Positions 25,310 through 33,572 of a stretch of DNA of 43,957 nucleotides are shown piece by piece; position 1 is the stretch's first letter; every line of letters begins with the position of its first letter. A program made the translations under genes and the position numbers. The notes beneath the pieces were generated by a model that worked only from the letters and a program-made list of their open reading frames with translations, ran no database searches and had not been told where the DNA came from. The stretch comes from Bacteroidota bacterium. GTDB lineage: Bacteria > Bacteroidota > Bacteroidia > Chitinophagales > Chitinophagaceae. The stretch spans positions 1 to 43,957 of the forward strand of contig JAPLER010000068.1 of NCBI GenBank assembly GCA_026391115.1, given 5' to 3'.

Positions 25310-26110
25310 ATGCAAAACAAAATAGCAATTATTGGTGGTGGAAATTTAGGTAGTGCAATTGCAGAAGGCTTAATAGCAGCAAGCTTTACACAGCCAGAAA
25401 ATATTATTGTAACTAAGAGAAACGTTTCGACTTTAAATTCTTTAAAAGAAAAAGGAGTTATTGTTACAAGCAATAACATAGAAGCCATTACACAAGCTAG
25501 CTACATTATTCTTGCAGTAAAGCCTTTTCAAATTAAAGAAATATTAGAGCAGCTAAAGCCAAATTTAAATCCTAGTCAACACACTTTGGTAAGTGTTATT
25601 ACTGGCGTTTGGATAAATGATATCCAAGAAATAATTGGTAATGATTTTACTATTTTTAGAGCAATGCCCAACACTGCAATCGCTATACAACAAAGTATGA
25701 CTTGCATTTGTAGCACTAATGCAACTGATGCCACAAACGATTTTACCTCAAACTTGTTTAACAACCTTGGCAAAACAGTTTTCATTGAAGAAAAATTGAT
25801 GGATGCTGCAACTGTTTTAGCTGCATGTGGTACTGCTTATGCAATGCGTTTTATAAGAGCCAATATTCAAGGTGGTATTGAGATTGGATTCTCTGCACAA
25901 GTGGCATCTTTAATTGCAGCACAAACCGTTAAAGGTGCTGCTGAATTATTGTTGCAACGCAACACACATCCTGAACAGGAAATTGATAAGGTAACTACAC
26001 CTAAAGGCTGCACTATTGCAGGATTGAATGAGATGGAACATCAAGGATTTAGTTCTTCTTTAATTCGTGGGGTGGTTACTAGCTATAAAAAAATAACAGA
26101 GGGAATGTAG
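25310..26110 (+). CDS. proC: pyrroline-5-carboxylate reductase
   Basis: Last step of proline synthesis, reducing 1-pyrroline-5-carboxylate with NAD(P)H. 266 residues with IAIIGGGNLGSAIAEGL (Rossmann), AVKPFQ, FRAMPNTAI, and the C-terminal dimer/catalytic segment TTPKGCTIAGLNEME. It begins 3 bases after hldD and is translated from the same message, an unrelated pairing that suggests only a shared promoter. Confidence 0.95.
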   Translation: MQNKIAIIGGGNLGSAIAEGLIAASFTQPENIIVTKRNVSTLNSLKEKGVIVTSNNIEAITQASYIILAVKPFQIKEILEQLKPNLNPSQHTLVSVITGVWINDIQEIIGNDFTIFRAMPNTAIAIQQSMTCICSTNATDATNDFTSNLFNNLGKTVFIEEKLMDAATVLAACGTAYAMRFIRANIQGGIEIGFSAQVASLIAAQTVKGAAELLLQRNTHPEQEIDKVTTPKGCTIAGLNEMEHQGFSSSLIRGVVTSYKKITEGM

Positions 26111-26122
26111 TCACATTTCCTC
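26099..26122 (-). terminator. hairpin between proC and the HMA-like gene
   Basis: GAGGGAATGT / ACATTTCCTC stem overlapping the proC stop; on the minus strand it is followed by TGTTATTTTTTT, suiting termination of the HMA-like gene. Confidence 0.5.
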
Positions 26123-26130
26123 TAAAAAGT

Positions 26131-26544
26131 TTATGGTTCAACGTGGCAAGGTTCGCCTTTTTTTGGTCCTCCGCCATCTTCTGCACGTTTACAAATTGCT
26201 GGTAATTTTGTGTAACTATCCGGATTTGCTTTTTCTGTATCTGCATCAAAACCTGCATTATTCATTATAAGTTTAATATCACTAGTATCAATTCTATCTG
26301 GATAGTATTTTACCTTTAATTCGCCTTGCACTAAATTAAATTTCAATTCAGCAATACCACCTTCAAAGCTCGCATCACTTTCTTTCATCATATATGCTTC
26401 TAATCTTTGCTTACACTCCCAACACTTTAGGTTATTGCTTTTAATTGTAACCCATTGTGCTTTTTGTGCCATTACTTGTGCATTACTTTTCAAAGCAGCA
26501 ACAACAAAAAAACATACCACCAGAGATTTAATTATTGATTTCAT
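26131..26544 (-). CDS. periplasmic HMA-like protein with CxxC
   Basis: 137 residues with a signal peptide (cut near SNAQ). The body is an HMA-type ferredoxin-like fold: the metal-site loop reads NNLKCWECKQRLE (Cys41, Cys44) and the last strand/helix reads DTSDIKLIMNNAGFDAD. The C-terminal tail PKKGEPCHVEP adds a third cysteine and a His. HMA domains carry copper or other soft metals; export suggests a periplasmic metal-binding role. Follows gltX on the same strand after 36 bases. Confidence 0.7.
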   Translation of the reverse strand: MKSIIKSLVVCFFVVAALKSNAQVMAQKAQWVTIKSNNLKCWECKQRLEAYMMKESDASFEGGIAELKFNLVQGELKVKYYPDRIDTSDIKLIMNNAGFDADTEKANPDSYTKLPAICKRAEDGGGPKKGEPCHVEP

Positions 26545-26580
26545 ATTTAATTTTTTGTTTTATTGACAAATAAAATGCCA

Positions 26581-28096
26581 TTAGTTTAATTCATTCATCA
26601 CTCGCTCGATTCTCTGTATAGTATCCGTTTTGCCAATTACCTGTGCTATATCGAAAACTGCTGGGCCAAATTTACCTCCAACAAGCATTATTCTAAATGG
26701 TAACATTAATTCTCCTGCTTTAATTTGCTGTGTCTCTGCAAGAGTTTTAAATTGTTGTTCAAGTGCTGTAGCTTCTGTTTTAAAAATTATCATTCCACAA
26801 TTGTATTAATGCATCAAAAAAGGCTTTCTTCTTTTCATCCCATTTAGGTTGTATTGCAGCAATATCAATAGTTTCAGGTGCATTAAAAAAGTATCCTGCT
26901 TGTTGCACAAAATCATTTATAATAGTACATCTGTCTTTTGTTAATGCAATTACCTTATCTAATATTTCTACATCATCAGTAGTAATATTATTTTCAGCAA
27001 ATAACTTTTCAACCATCTTTCTCAATTCATCAACATCAACTTTTTTTATCCATTCATGGTTGAACCATTTTGCTTTTTCATAATCAAATTTAGCCCCACC
27101 TTTATGCACTCTTTCTAATGAAAAAAAATTTACCAATTCTTCTAAAGAAAATAATTCTTGCTCGCTACCACTATTCCAACCTAGCATTGCCAGCATATTA
27201 ATAAATGCTTCTGGTAAAAATCCTCTTTCTTTAAATCCTGTAGTTTGTTCATTGGTTCTTGGGTCTGTCCAGTCCATTGCAAATACAGGAAAACCCAATC
27301 TATCCCCATCTCTTTTACTCAACTTTCCATTACCATCTGGTTTTAAAATTAATGGCAAATGTGCCCATTGAGGCATATTATCTAGGCCAAATAAATGCTT
27401 CCATAAAAATATATGAACAGGTGCAGATGGCAACCATTCTTCGCCACGAAATGCGTGGGTAATTTGCATCGCATAATCATCTACAACAACAGCCAAGTGA
27501 TAGGTAGGCATTCCATCTGCTTTCAGCAAAACTTTATCATCTACCTGTGTGGTATCAAAATGTACAGTGCCTCTTATTAAATCTGTAAATTCAATTTGTT
27601 CGTGTGACTGTAGCTTTACACGAATAACATAAGGCGTGTTATTATTAATTAAATCAGTTGTTTCATGTGCACTAAGTGTTAATGAATTTTTCATTAAACT
27701 ACGAGTGCTATGGCTGTATTGAAAATTAGCAATTTCTTTACGCTTGGTATCCAATTCTTCAGCAGTATCAAAAGCATAATATGCCAATCCTTTTGCTACT
27801 AATTCTTCTGCATATTTTCTATAGCTTGCTTTACGTTCGCTTTGTCTGTATGGTGCAAATGGACCACCGTGTTTTGGGCTTTCATCTGGTTGTAAGCCAC
27901 ACCATTCAAGTGTGTTGAAAATATAATCTTCTGCACCCTCTACAAATCTTGTTTGGTCGGTATCTTCAATTCTTACAATAAAATCACCACCATTTTTTTT
28001 TGCAAATAAATAATTAAATAAAACGGTACGTACACCACCTAAATGCAAACCTCCTGTTGGGCTAGGGGCAAATCTAACTCTTACTTTTTTACTCAT
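26581..28096 (-). pseudogene. gltX: glutamate--tRNA ligase, one-base frameshift near the C-terminus
   Basis: Charges tRNA-Glu. ORF 26780-28096 holds the catalytic domain: APSPTGGLHLGG (HIGH-type) and KLSKRDGD (KMSKS-type). The anticodon-binding C-terminus continues in ORF 26581-26793 (KTEATALEQQFKTLAET ... IERVMNELN). The frames meet at a run of five T residues (minus strand GATAATTTTTAAAAC); deleting one T joins them exactly. The span of 1516 nt is 505 codons plus one base, so the lesion is a single insertion. GltX is essential, so this is probably a homopolymer error in the sequence rather than a dead gene. The start overlaps the cobB stop by 8 bases. Confidence 0.88.
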
Positions 28097-28808
28097 TGGG
28101 CAAAGATAGGAGTTGGCTTAAATGTTTTGCAAGTTCAACAACACCAATAGTTGCAGGTTGTTCAATAGCCGTTATATTACTTATACCAAAAGCGTGTGGA
28201 ATGTTTTTATCAATAATAAACTTGGGACAATGTTTGGGTGCATAATTAATTAAACTTGCAGCAGGATATACTTGTAATGATGTGCCTATCACCACAAAAA
28301 TATCAGCGTTTTCGACTACCTCAACTGCTTTTTCCAACATAGGCACTTGCTCGTGAAACCAAACAATATGTGGGCGTAGCTGGCCACCATCTTTTGCTAC
28401 ATCACCAACATTAATATCACCTTTTATATCAAATATTTTATTAATGTTTTTTACACTTCGCATTTTAAAGATCTCTCCATGTAAATGCAACACATTATTA
28501 CTGCCGCCACGCTCGTGCAGGTCATCAATGTTTTGCGTAATTACGGTTACGTTAAAATCTTTTTCCAATGCAGCAATACCAGTGTGTGCAGCATTGGGTT
28601 GTGCAGCAGCCACATCTTTTCTACGCATATTGTAAAAATCTAAAACCAATTGTGGGTTTCTTTCAAAAGCCATTGGTGTAGCTACTTCTGTAACATCATA
28701 ACCTTCCCACAAACCATCGCTATCTCTAAAAGTTCGTAACCCACTTTCTGCACTGATACCAGCACCAGTAAGTATTACAAGATATTTTTTGTTTACTTTA
28801 TTAGCCAC
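28089..28808 (-). CDS. cobB: Sir2-family NAD-dependent protein deacylase (zinc-less type)
   Basis: 239-residue sirtuin with TGAGISAESGLRTFRD (NAD site), ITQNIDDLHERGG and LHLHGEIF with the catalytic His. FYNMRRKD supplies the Tyr-x2-Arg pair typical of class III enzymes (SIRT5, CobB) that remove succinyl or malonyl groups. The four cysteines of the structural zinc site are absent: the region after LHLHG has none, and the only Cys is in KHCPKF. It overlaps gltX by 8 bases (ATGAGTAA) and is translationally coupled to it. Confidence 0.9.
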   Translation of the reverse strand: MANKVNKKYLVILTGAGISAESGLRTFRDSDGLWEGYDVTEVATPMAFERNPQLVLDFYNMRRKDVAAAQPNAAHTGIAALEKDFNVTVITQNIDDLHERGGSNNVLHLHGEIFKMRSVKNINKIFDIKGDINVGDVAKDGGQLRPHIVWFHEQVPMLEKAVEVVENADIFVVIGTSLQVYPAASLINYAPKHCPKFIIDKNIPHAFGISNITAIEQPATIGVVELAKHLSQLLSLPNE

Positions 28809-28842
28809 TAATGTTCGAATTAATTTGTATTAAAACTATTCA

Positions 28843-29247
28843 CTATTTCGCCATTTCCATTACAATATTCCACTCTTCTTCTTTTACTGTTTGTACAGAT
28901 AATCTACCCAGCCTTACCAAGTCCATATTTTGCAATCTTGGGTCTGCTTTTATTTGTAATAAACTTACTGGCTTTTTTAGTTTTTTATAAGGCTTTACAT
29001 CCACCACCACCCAGTTAGGGTCTTCGGTTGTTGGGTCTTGATAATGTTCTTTTGCAACTTGTGCTATACCTACAATTTCTAGGCCTTCGTTGCTGTGATA
29101 CCAAAATAATAAATCTCCTTTTTTCATTGCTTTAAGGTTATTGCGTGCACCATAGTTGCGTACACCATCCCAAAAAGTTACTTTGTCTTTTTCAAATTGT
29201 TCCCAACTGTATTTAAAAGGTTCCGATTTTATTAGCCAATAATTCAT
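28843..29247 (-). CDS. EVE domain protein
   Basis: 134 residues that make up one EVE (PUA/YTH-like) domain: NYWLIKSEPFKYSWEQF, WDGVRNYGARNNLK, GDLLFWYHSNEGLEIVGIAQV. EVE domains recognise modified bases and occur both as stand-alone housekeeping proteins and fused to restriction enzymes; this is the stand-alone form and the neighbours are not defence genes. Lies 34 bases upstream of cobB on the same strand, so EVE-cobB-gltX may be one transcript. Confidence 0.88.
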   Translation of the reverse strand: MNYWLIKSEPFKYSWEQFEKDKVTFWDGVRNYGARNNLKAMKKGDLLFWYHSNEGLEIVGIAQVAKEHYQDPTTEDPNWVVVDVKPYKKLKKPVSLLQIKADPRLQNMDLVRLGRLSVQTVKEEEWNIVMEMAK

Positions 29248-29459
29248 AATGCATATTTTATTGATAAAAAAGTATAATTACAAAGAAACAAATAACGTTA
29301 ATTGAAAATGGGAAATTTTGTGGATATATCAGAATGCTAACTCTAAAATTACAAATTAGTTTGTGAACTTAAATAAGTAATTAAATTTATAATTATTAAA
29401 TTGTTTATATTGAAAATTGTAAAAGTTTTATTTCAATTATAAAAAACTAAAATAGCAGT

Positions 29460-29576
29460 ATGAATATAAAATCTTTTAGCACAGGAATCACCATTTATAC
29501 AGGTATAATGATGTTAATTTTTATTGGTTTAATTGTGTATATTATTTTCAAATCAAAAAAAGAAAAGGAACAATAA
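29460..29576 (+). CDS. tiny single-pass membrane protein, 38 aa
   Basis: An ATG-initiated ORF below the track cutoff: MNIKSFSTGITIYTG, then a hydrophobic helix (MMLIFIGLIVYIIF) and a basic tail KSKKEKEQ. Positive-inside rule places the C-terminus in the cytoplasm. The regular pattern and a clean stop argue it is real, but there is no family evidence. It stands alone in a 336-base interval, convergent with the carboxylase gene; the rest of that interval (29248-29459) is AT-rich with nothing I recognise. Confidence 0.4.
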   Translation: MNIKSFSTGITIYTGIMMLIFIGLIVYIIFKSKKEKEQ

Positions 29577-29583
29577 TGTAGAA

Positions 29584-31230
29584 TTAAACCTGAAAAACTC
29601 CAGTTTTAAATTCAGCCATTTCAGGATTATTATTTGCTGCAGTAATTGCTTCACTAATATATAAACGAGTTTCAATTGGATTAATAATCTCATCAACCCA
29701 AAGCCTTGCTGCTGCATAGTATGGCGATGTTTGTTTATCGTAGCGTTGCATAATTTCATCAAGCAATTTCTTTTCATCTTCTGCACTTACTTCCTTGCCT
29801 TTTGCTTTTTCACTTGCCACTTGAATTTGCAGTAAAGTTTTAGCTGCACTACCACCACCCATTACTGCAATTTTTGCACTAGGCCAGGCATAAATAAATC
29901 TTGGATCATAGGCTTTGCCACACATTGCATAATTACCAGCACCATAGCTATTGCCAGTAATAATGGTAATCTTTGGAACAACAGAATTGCTTACAGCATT
30001 CACCAATTTTGCTCCATCTTTTATAATACCACTATGTTCACTTCTGCTACCCACCATAAAGCCAGTAACATCTTGCAAGAAAATTAATGGTATCTTTTTT
30101 TGGTTACAATTCATAATAAAACGTGCAGCTTTATCGGCACTATCGTTATAAATTACACCGCCAATTTGCATTTCTCCTTTTGCAGTTTTAGAAATTAATC
30201 TTTGATTGGCAACAATACCAACTGCCCAACCATCAAGCCTAGCATAACCACACATAATTGTTTTGCCATAGTCTTGCTTAAACTCATCAAAACTGGTTGT
30301 TCCATCTTCATTGGCATCAACCATTCTTTCAATAATTTCAGCAACATTATAGGGCTTCAAATTATTCTCTCCCATTATGCTATAAATTTCTTCAGGGTTC
30401 TTACTTGGTTCAAAAGCCTTGCTGCGATTGAATCCTGCTTTATTGGTATCACCAAGTTTACTGAATATTTTTTTAATGTGGTCTAAACATTCTTGCTCTG
30501 TTGCAAATTTATAATCTGCAATACCACTTATAGAATTATGTGTAGTAGCACCACCCAAAGTTTCATTGTCAATATCTTCACCTATAGCAGCTTTTACCAA
30601 ATAACTTCCTGCTAAAAAAATACTTCCATTGCCTTCAACCATTAAAGTTTCATCGCTCATTATGGGTAAGTAAGCACCACCTGCAACACAAGCTCCCATT
30701 ACAGCAGCAATCTGTGTAATGCCCATTGCACTCATTTTAGCATTGTTTCTAAAAATTCTACCAAAGTGTTCTTTATCAGGAAAAATTTCATCTTGCATTG
30801 GTAAAAACACACCTGCACTATCTACTAAATAAATGATAGGCAAATGGTTTTCCATTGCAATTTCTTGCAGTCGCAAATTCTTTTTACCAGTAATAGGAAA
30901 CCAAGCACCAGCTTTTACAGTTTGATCATTAGCAACAATCATACATTGCTTGCCACTAACATAGCCTAGACCAGCAACAGTTCCTGCAGCAGGGCAACCA
31001 CCTTGCTCTTCATACATTTCGTATCCTGCAAAAGCACCAATTTCTATAAAGGTTGAATCTTTATCAATTAAATATTCTATGCGTTCACGTGCAACAAGTT
31101 TGTTACGTTCGTGTTGTTTTTCAATGGACTTTTTTCCGCCGCCTAATTTTATTTTATCAAATTTTTGTTGCCTGTCACTCCACAACATTTTCATCCAATC
31201 TTCATTTTTATTTGCTTCAATATTTTGCAT
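29584..31230 (-). CDS. acyl-CoA carboxylase beta subunit, methylcrotonyl-CoA carboxylase type
   Basis: 548-residue biotin-dependent carboxyltransferase. Family features are GGCPAAGTVAGLGYVSG, the first oxyanion segment YLPIMSDETLMVEG, LGGATTHNSISGIADY, and the second half FLQDVTGFMVGSRSEHSGI and GNSYGAGNYAMCG. The HNSISG and GFMVG stretches resemble the methylcrotonyl-CoA (leucine degradation) branch more than propionyl-CoA carboxylase, but substrate is not certain. The biotin carboxylase / biotin carrier partner is not adjacent. A TATATTTG -7 element lies 23 bases before the ATG. Confidence 0.88.
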   Translation of the reverse strand: MQNIEANKNEDWMKMLWSDRQQKFDKIKLGGGKKSIEKQHERNKLVARERIEYLIDKDSTFIEIGAFAGYEMYEEQGGCPAAGTVAGLGYVSGKQCMIVANDQTVKAGAWFPITGKKNLRLQEIAMENHLPIIYLVDSAGVFLPMQDEIFPDKEHFGRIFRNNAKMSAMGITQIAAVMGACVAGGAYLPIMSDETLMVEGNGSIFLAGSYLVKAAIGEDIDNETLGGATTHNSISGIADYKFATEQECLDHIKKIFSKLGDTNKAGFNRSKAFEPSKNPEEIYSIMGENNLKPYNVAEIIERMVDANEDGTTSFDEFKQDYGKTIMCGYARLDGWAVGIVANQRLISKTAKGEMQIGGVIYNDSADKAARFIMNCNQKKIPLIFLQDVTGFMVGSRSEHSGIIKDGAKLVNAVSNSVVPKITIITGNSYGAGNYAMCGKAYDPRFIYAWPSAKIAVMGGGSAAKTLLQIQVASEKAKGKEVSAEDEKKLLDEIMQRYDKQTSPYYAAARLWVDEIINPIETRLYISEAITAANNNPEMAEFKTGVFQV

Positions 31231-31252
31231 ACTTACAAGTGTTAGCTTTTGG

Positions 31253-31260
31253 CAAATATA
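31253..31260 (-). promoter_or_regulatory. -7 element of the carboxylase promoter
   Basis: TATATTTG, followed by C, on the minus strand, 22 bases before the ATG, identical to those at pheT and pdhA. Confidence 0.4.
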
Positions 31261-31426
31261 GAGGGCTTAATGAAAAAACTTAAATAGTGGTAAGCACTTA
31301 ATTTAATACAATGCATATGGGTTAAACCTAGAATCTTATTAAAAAAAAATATTTTTCAGCAAACAGAAAAACTATTTTCCTTTTAGTAAACCTTTTCATT
31401 AACCTTTACACGCAAAAAAAAACACT

Positions 31427-32260
31427 ATGAATAAAGTATGGTTTATAACGGGCTGTTCCACAGGTTTTGGTAGAGCCCTAGCAACAGAAGTATTACAAGC
31501 AGGTTATAGCGTAGTAGTTACTGCTCGTAAAACAGAAGATATAGAAGACTTAGTAGCTGCTTATCCAAACACTTCAATCGCTTTGGCATTAGACGTTACC
31601 AATGATGCACAAATTTCATCAGCAGTTGATAAAGCTGTTGGAAGATTTGGTAAAATTGATGTGCTGGTAAATAATGCTGGTATTGGCTATTTTGGTGCTA
31701 TTGAAGAAAGTGAAGATGCAGAAGTGAGAAGAATGTTTGAAATAAATGTTTTTGGCTTGGGCAAAATGATAAGTGCAGTATTGCCAACAATGCGTAAACA
31801 ACATAGCGGACATATTGTGAACGTGGCATCAATTGGTGGTTTAATGGCATTTCCTGCTCTTGGTTATTACAATGCTACCAAGTTTGCTGTAGATGGTTTA
31901 TCAGAAGCTTTGTCTAAAGAAGTAGCTCCTTTAGGTATAAAAGTTACTATTATTTGCCCAAGTGGTTTTAGAACAGATTGGGCTGGACGTAGTGCAAATA
32001 ATTCTAAAATTGTAATTGATGATTATGCAGCATCTGCACATCAGACCAAAGACAATATAAGAGGCTACAGTGGCAATCAACCTGGCGATCCAGCAAGGGC
32101 TGCCAAAGCAATTGTAAAAGCAGTTGAAGCAGAAAACCCACCATTGCGTTTACTGCTTGGAGTTGGTGCACTTAAAAATGGTCGTTTAAAACTGGAACAA
32201 TTAAAACACGATTTTGATACTTGGGCTGAAACTACTGAATGGGCCGACAATCCACTTTAA
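31427..32260 (+). CDS. classical SDR oxidoreductase
   Basis: 277 residues. TGCSTGFGRALA is the cofactor loop, NNAGIGYFG the central motif, and NVASIGG ... YYNATKFAVDGL supplies Ser-Tyr-x3-Lys. ARK after the second strand suggests NADP preference. Relatives are annotated only as oxidoreductases acting on unknown alcohols or ketones; no substrate can be read from context. Monocistronic, ending at a strong bidirectional terminator. Confidence 0.88.
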   Translation: MNKVWFITGCSTGFGRALATEVLQAGYSVVVTARKTEDIEDLVAAYPNTSIALALDVTNDAQISSAVDKAVGRFGKIDVLVNNAGIGYFGAIEESEDAEVRRMFEINVFGLGKMISAVLPTMRKQHSGHIVNVASIGGLMAFPALGYYNATKFAVDGLSEALSKEVAPLGIKVTIICPSGFRTDWAGRSANNSKIVIDDYAASAHQTKDNIRGYSGNQPGDPARAAKAIVKAVEAENPPLRLLLGVGALKNGRLKLEQLKHDFDTWAETTEWADNPL

Positions 32261-32271
32261 ATTTTTAAATT

Positions 32272-32315
32272 ATATAAATAAAAGGCTGTCAAAATTGACA
32301 GCCTTTTATTTATAT
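32272..32315. terminator. strong bidirectional terminator between SDR and J-KTSC genes
   Basis: A near-perfect 21-bp stem centred on AAGGCTGTCAA-AA-TTGACAGCCTT with A- and T-rich outer arms, serving both convergent genes. Confidence 0.9.
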
Positions 32316-32342
32316 AAAATCTTAATACAACAGAATGTTTAC

Positions 32343-32789
32343 TTACGCTGCAACCAATTTACTTGCACTTCTATAAACAAAAGAATTGCAAATATGTCTG
32401 CGTGCAAAACGTGCTTGAGATGGTGCGTTTACCAATTTTACATAAGTGGCTTTTGGCACACCAAAATATTCGTAACAACTACCATCAGAAAATGTGATAG
32501 TTAATTGTTCGTTTTTATATTCAAAGTCTTCAATACTAGCAATGGTAATAGTTTCAGTGTATTGGTCAAAAGTTGCAGCAATAGTTTCGGGTGCAATACT
32601 TACCAAGAAATGATACGCTTCAATAATTTTTTTGCTCTTTATTTCAGCAGCTAATTTTTCCTCTTCATTATCTTGAAATTTATCAGGATGACAATCCTTC
32701 ATTAAGTTTCTGTAAATCGATTTTAGCTCTTTTAATTCTGTATCTTTTGTAACCTCCAAAAGCCTTCTGTAATTATCTATTTTTTTCAT
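32343..32789 (-). CDS. J-domain protein fused to a KTSC domain
   Basis: 148 residues. The N-terminal half is a J-domain with helix II-III loop CHPDKF (HPD at residues 34-36), preceded by IYRNLMKD, which should stimulate an Hsp70. The C-terminal part (about 85-145) is a KTSC domain: LTITFSDGSCYEYFGVP, then YVKLVNAPSQARFARRHI. KTSC domains are small beta folds thought to bind nucleic acid or protein. I chose ATG 32789: the longer start at 32837 lies upstream of a TACATTTG -7 element and adds unrelated residues. Confidence 0.82.
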   Translation of the reverse strand: MKKIDNYRRLLEVTKDTELKELKSIYRNLMKDCHPDKFQDNEEEKLAAEIKSKKIIEAYHFLVSIAPETIAATFDQYTETITIASIEDFEYKNEQLTITFSDGSCYEYFGVPKATYVKLVNAPSQARFARRHICNSFVYRSASKLVAA

Positions 32790-32797
32790 AAAGGTTG

Positions 32798-32805
32798 CAA
32801 ATGTA
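32798..32805 (-). promoter_or_regulatory. -7 element of the J-KTSC gene
   Basis: TACATTTG, followed by C, on the minus strand, only 9 bases before ATG 32789, implying a nearly leaderless message. Confidence 0.4.
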
Positions 32806-32905
32806 GGTGATTGAGTTTTATGGTTTGCATTCCTCAAATCAACTTTAAGTAAAGTCTCAAATTGTTTTTAAGTATTTAGATAGGAAATAAAATCATAATT
32901 GAATA

Positions 32906-32913
32906 TACCTTTG
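32906..32913 (+). promoter_or_regulatory. -7 element upstream of acpH
   Basis: TACCTTTG matches TAnnTTTG and lies 16 bases before the TTG start. No -33 partner is visible at normal spacing. Confidence 0.3.
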
Positions 32914-32928
32914 ACATAACTTATTACT

Positions 32929-33525
32929 TTGAATTACTTAGCACACGCATATTTTTCCTTTAATCATCCACAGGTTTTGGTGGGCAATATGATTAGCGAT
33001 TTTGTAAAAGGCAAACAGCAATATGATTTTCCAAACGATATACAAAAAGGCATTCAATTACACAGGATAATAGATAATTTTACTGATACACATACAGTAA
33101 TTAGCAAAGCAAAAAATTTGTTTAAGCCAGAAATAGGGTTATATGCTGGAGCATTCGTAGATATTGCATTTGATTATTTTTTAGCAAATGATGCAACTGT
33201 GTTTTCCACAGATGAGAATTTACTGGATTTCACTCAAAATGTTTATGAAGTACTGAATCTACACCAACAATGTTTGCCAGAAAAATTTAATACAATTTTA
33301 CCACATATGCAACAACACAATTGGTTGTATAATTACAAACAAACAATAGGTATTGAAAAGAGTTTTGCAGGGTTAACTCGAAGGGCAAAATATATTAACA
33401 CATCACACGAATCTTTTACTGTCTTTACAAGTAATATAAATGCCTTACAAGAATGTTATGATGAATATATTATAGATTTAAAAGAGTTTAGCAACGATGC
33501 TTTTCTGCAACTTTTTTCTAAGTAG
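32929..33525 (+). CDS. acpH: acyl carrier protein phosphodiesterase
   Basis: 198 residues of the AcpH/DUF479 family, which removes 4'-phosphopantetheine from ACP. The N-terminus MNYLAHAYFSF is diagnostic and fixes the TTG start codon. Metal-ligand-like motifs follow: GNMISDFVKGK, QLHRIIDNFTDTH and DIAFDYFLA. In many Bacteroidota the activity is untested. Divergent from the J-KTSC gene; the next gene begins 48 bases downstream on the same strand. Confidence 0.85.
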   Translation: MNYLAHAYFSFNHPQVLVGNMISDFVKGKQQYDFPNDIQKGIQLHRIIDNFTDTHTVISKAKNLFKPEIGLYAGAFVDIAFDYFLANDATVFSTDENLLDFTQNVYEVLNLHQQCLPEKFNTILPHMQQHNWLYNYKQTIGIEKSFAGLTRRAKYINTSHESFTVFTSNINALQECYDEYIIDLKEFSNDAFLQLFSK

Positions 33526-33572
33526 AACACTTAATCACTATAAATTGCAGCAATTTATAATTACTTATTTTT

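Noticed and set aside
26780-26793. gltX split into two natural proteins
   Set aside because: The second ORF is only the C-terminal anticodon-binding end, and a single T in a T5 run restores the full 504-residue enzyme.
28843-28875. Possible seventh heptamer array at the EVE gene 3' end (AACTATT, CACTATT...)
   Set aside because: Only two units resemble each other and the coding sequence fits the family ending without it.
28843-29247. EVE domain as part of a defence system
   Set aside because: It is stand-alone and flanked by cobB and gltX; there are no nuclease, helicase or methyltransferase genes nearby.
29553-29786. 77-aa minus ORF overlapping the carboxylase 3' end
   Set aside because: Lies in another frame of the carboxylase gene and has biased low-complexity translation; a shadow.
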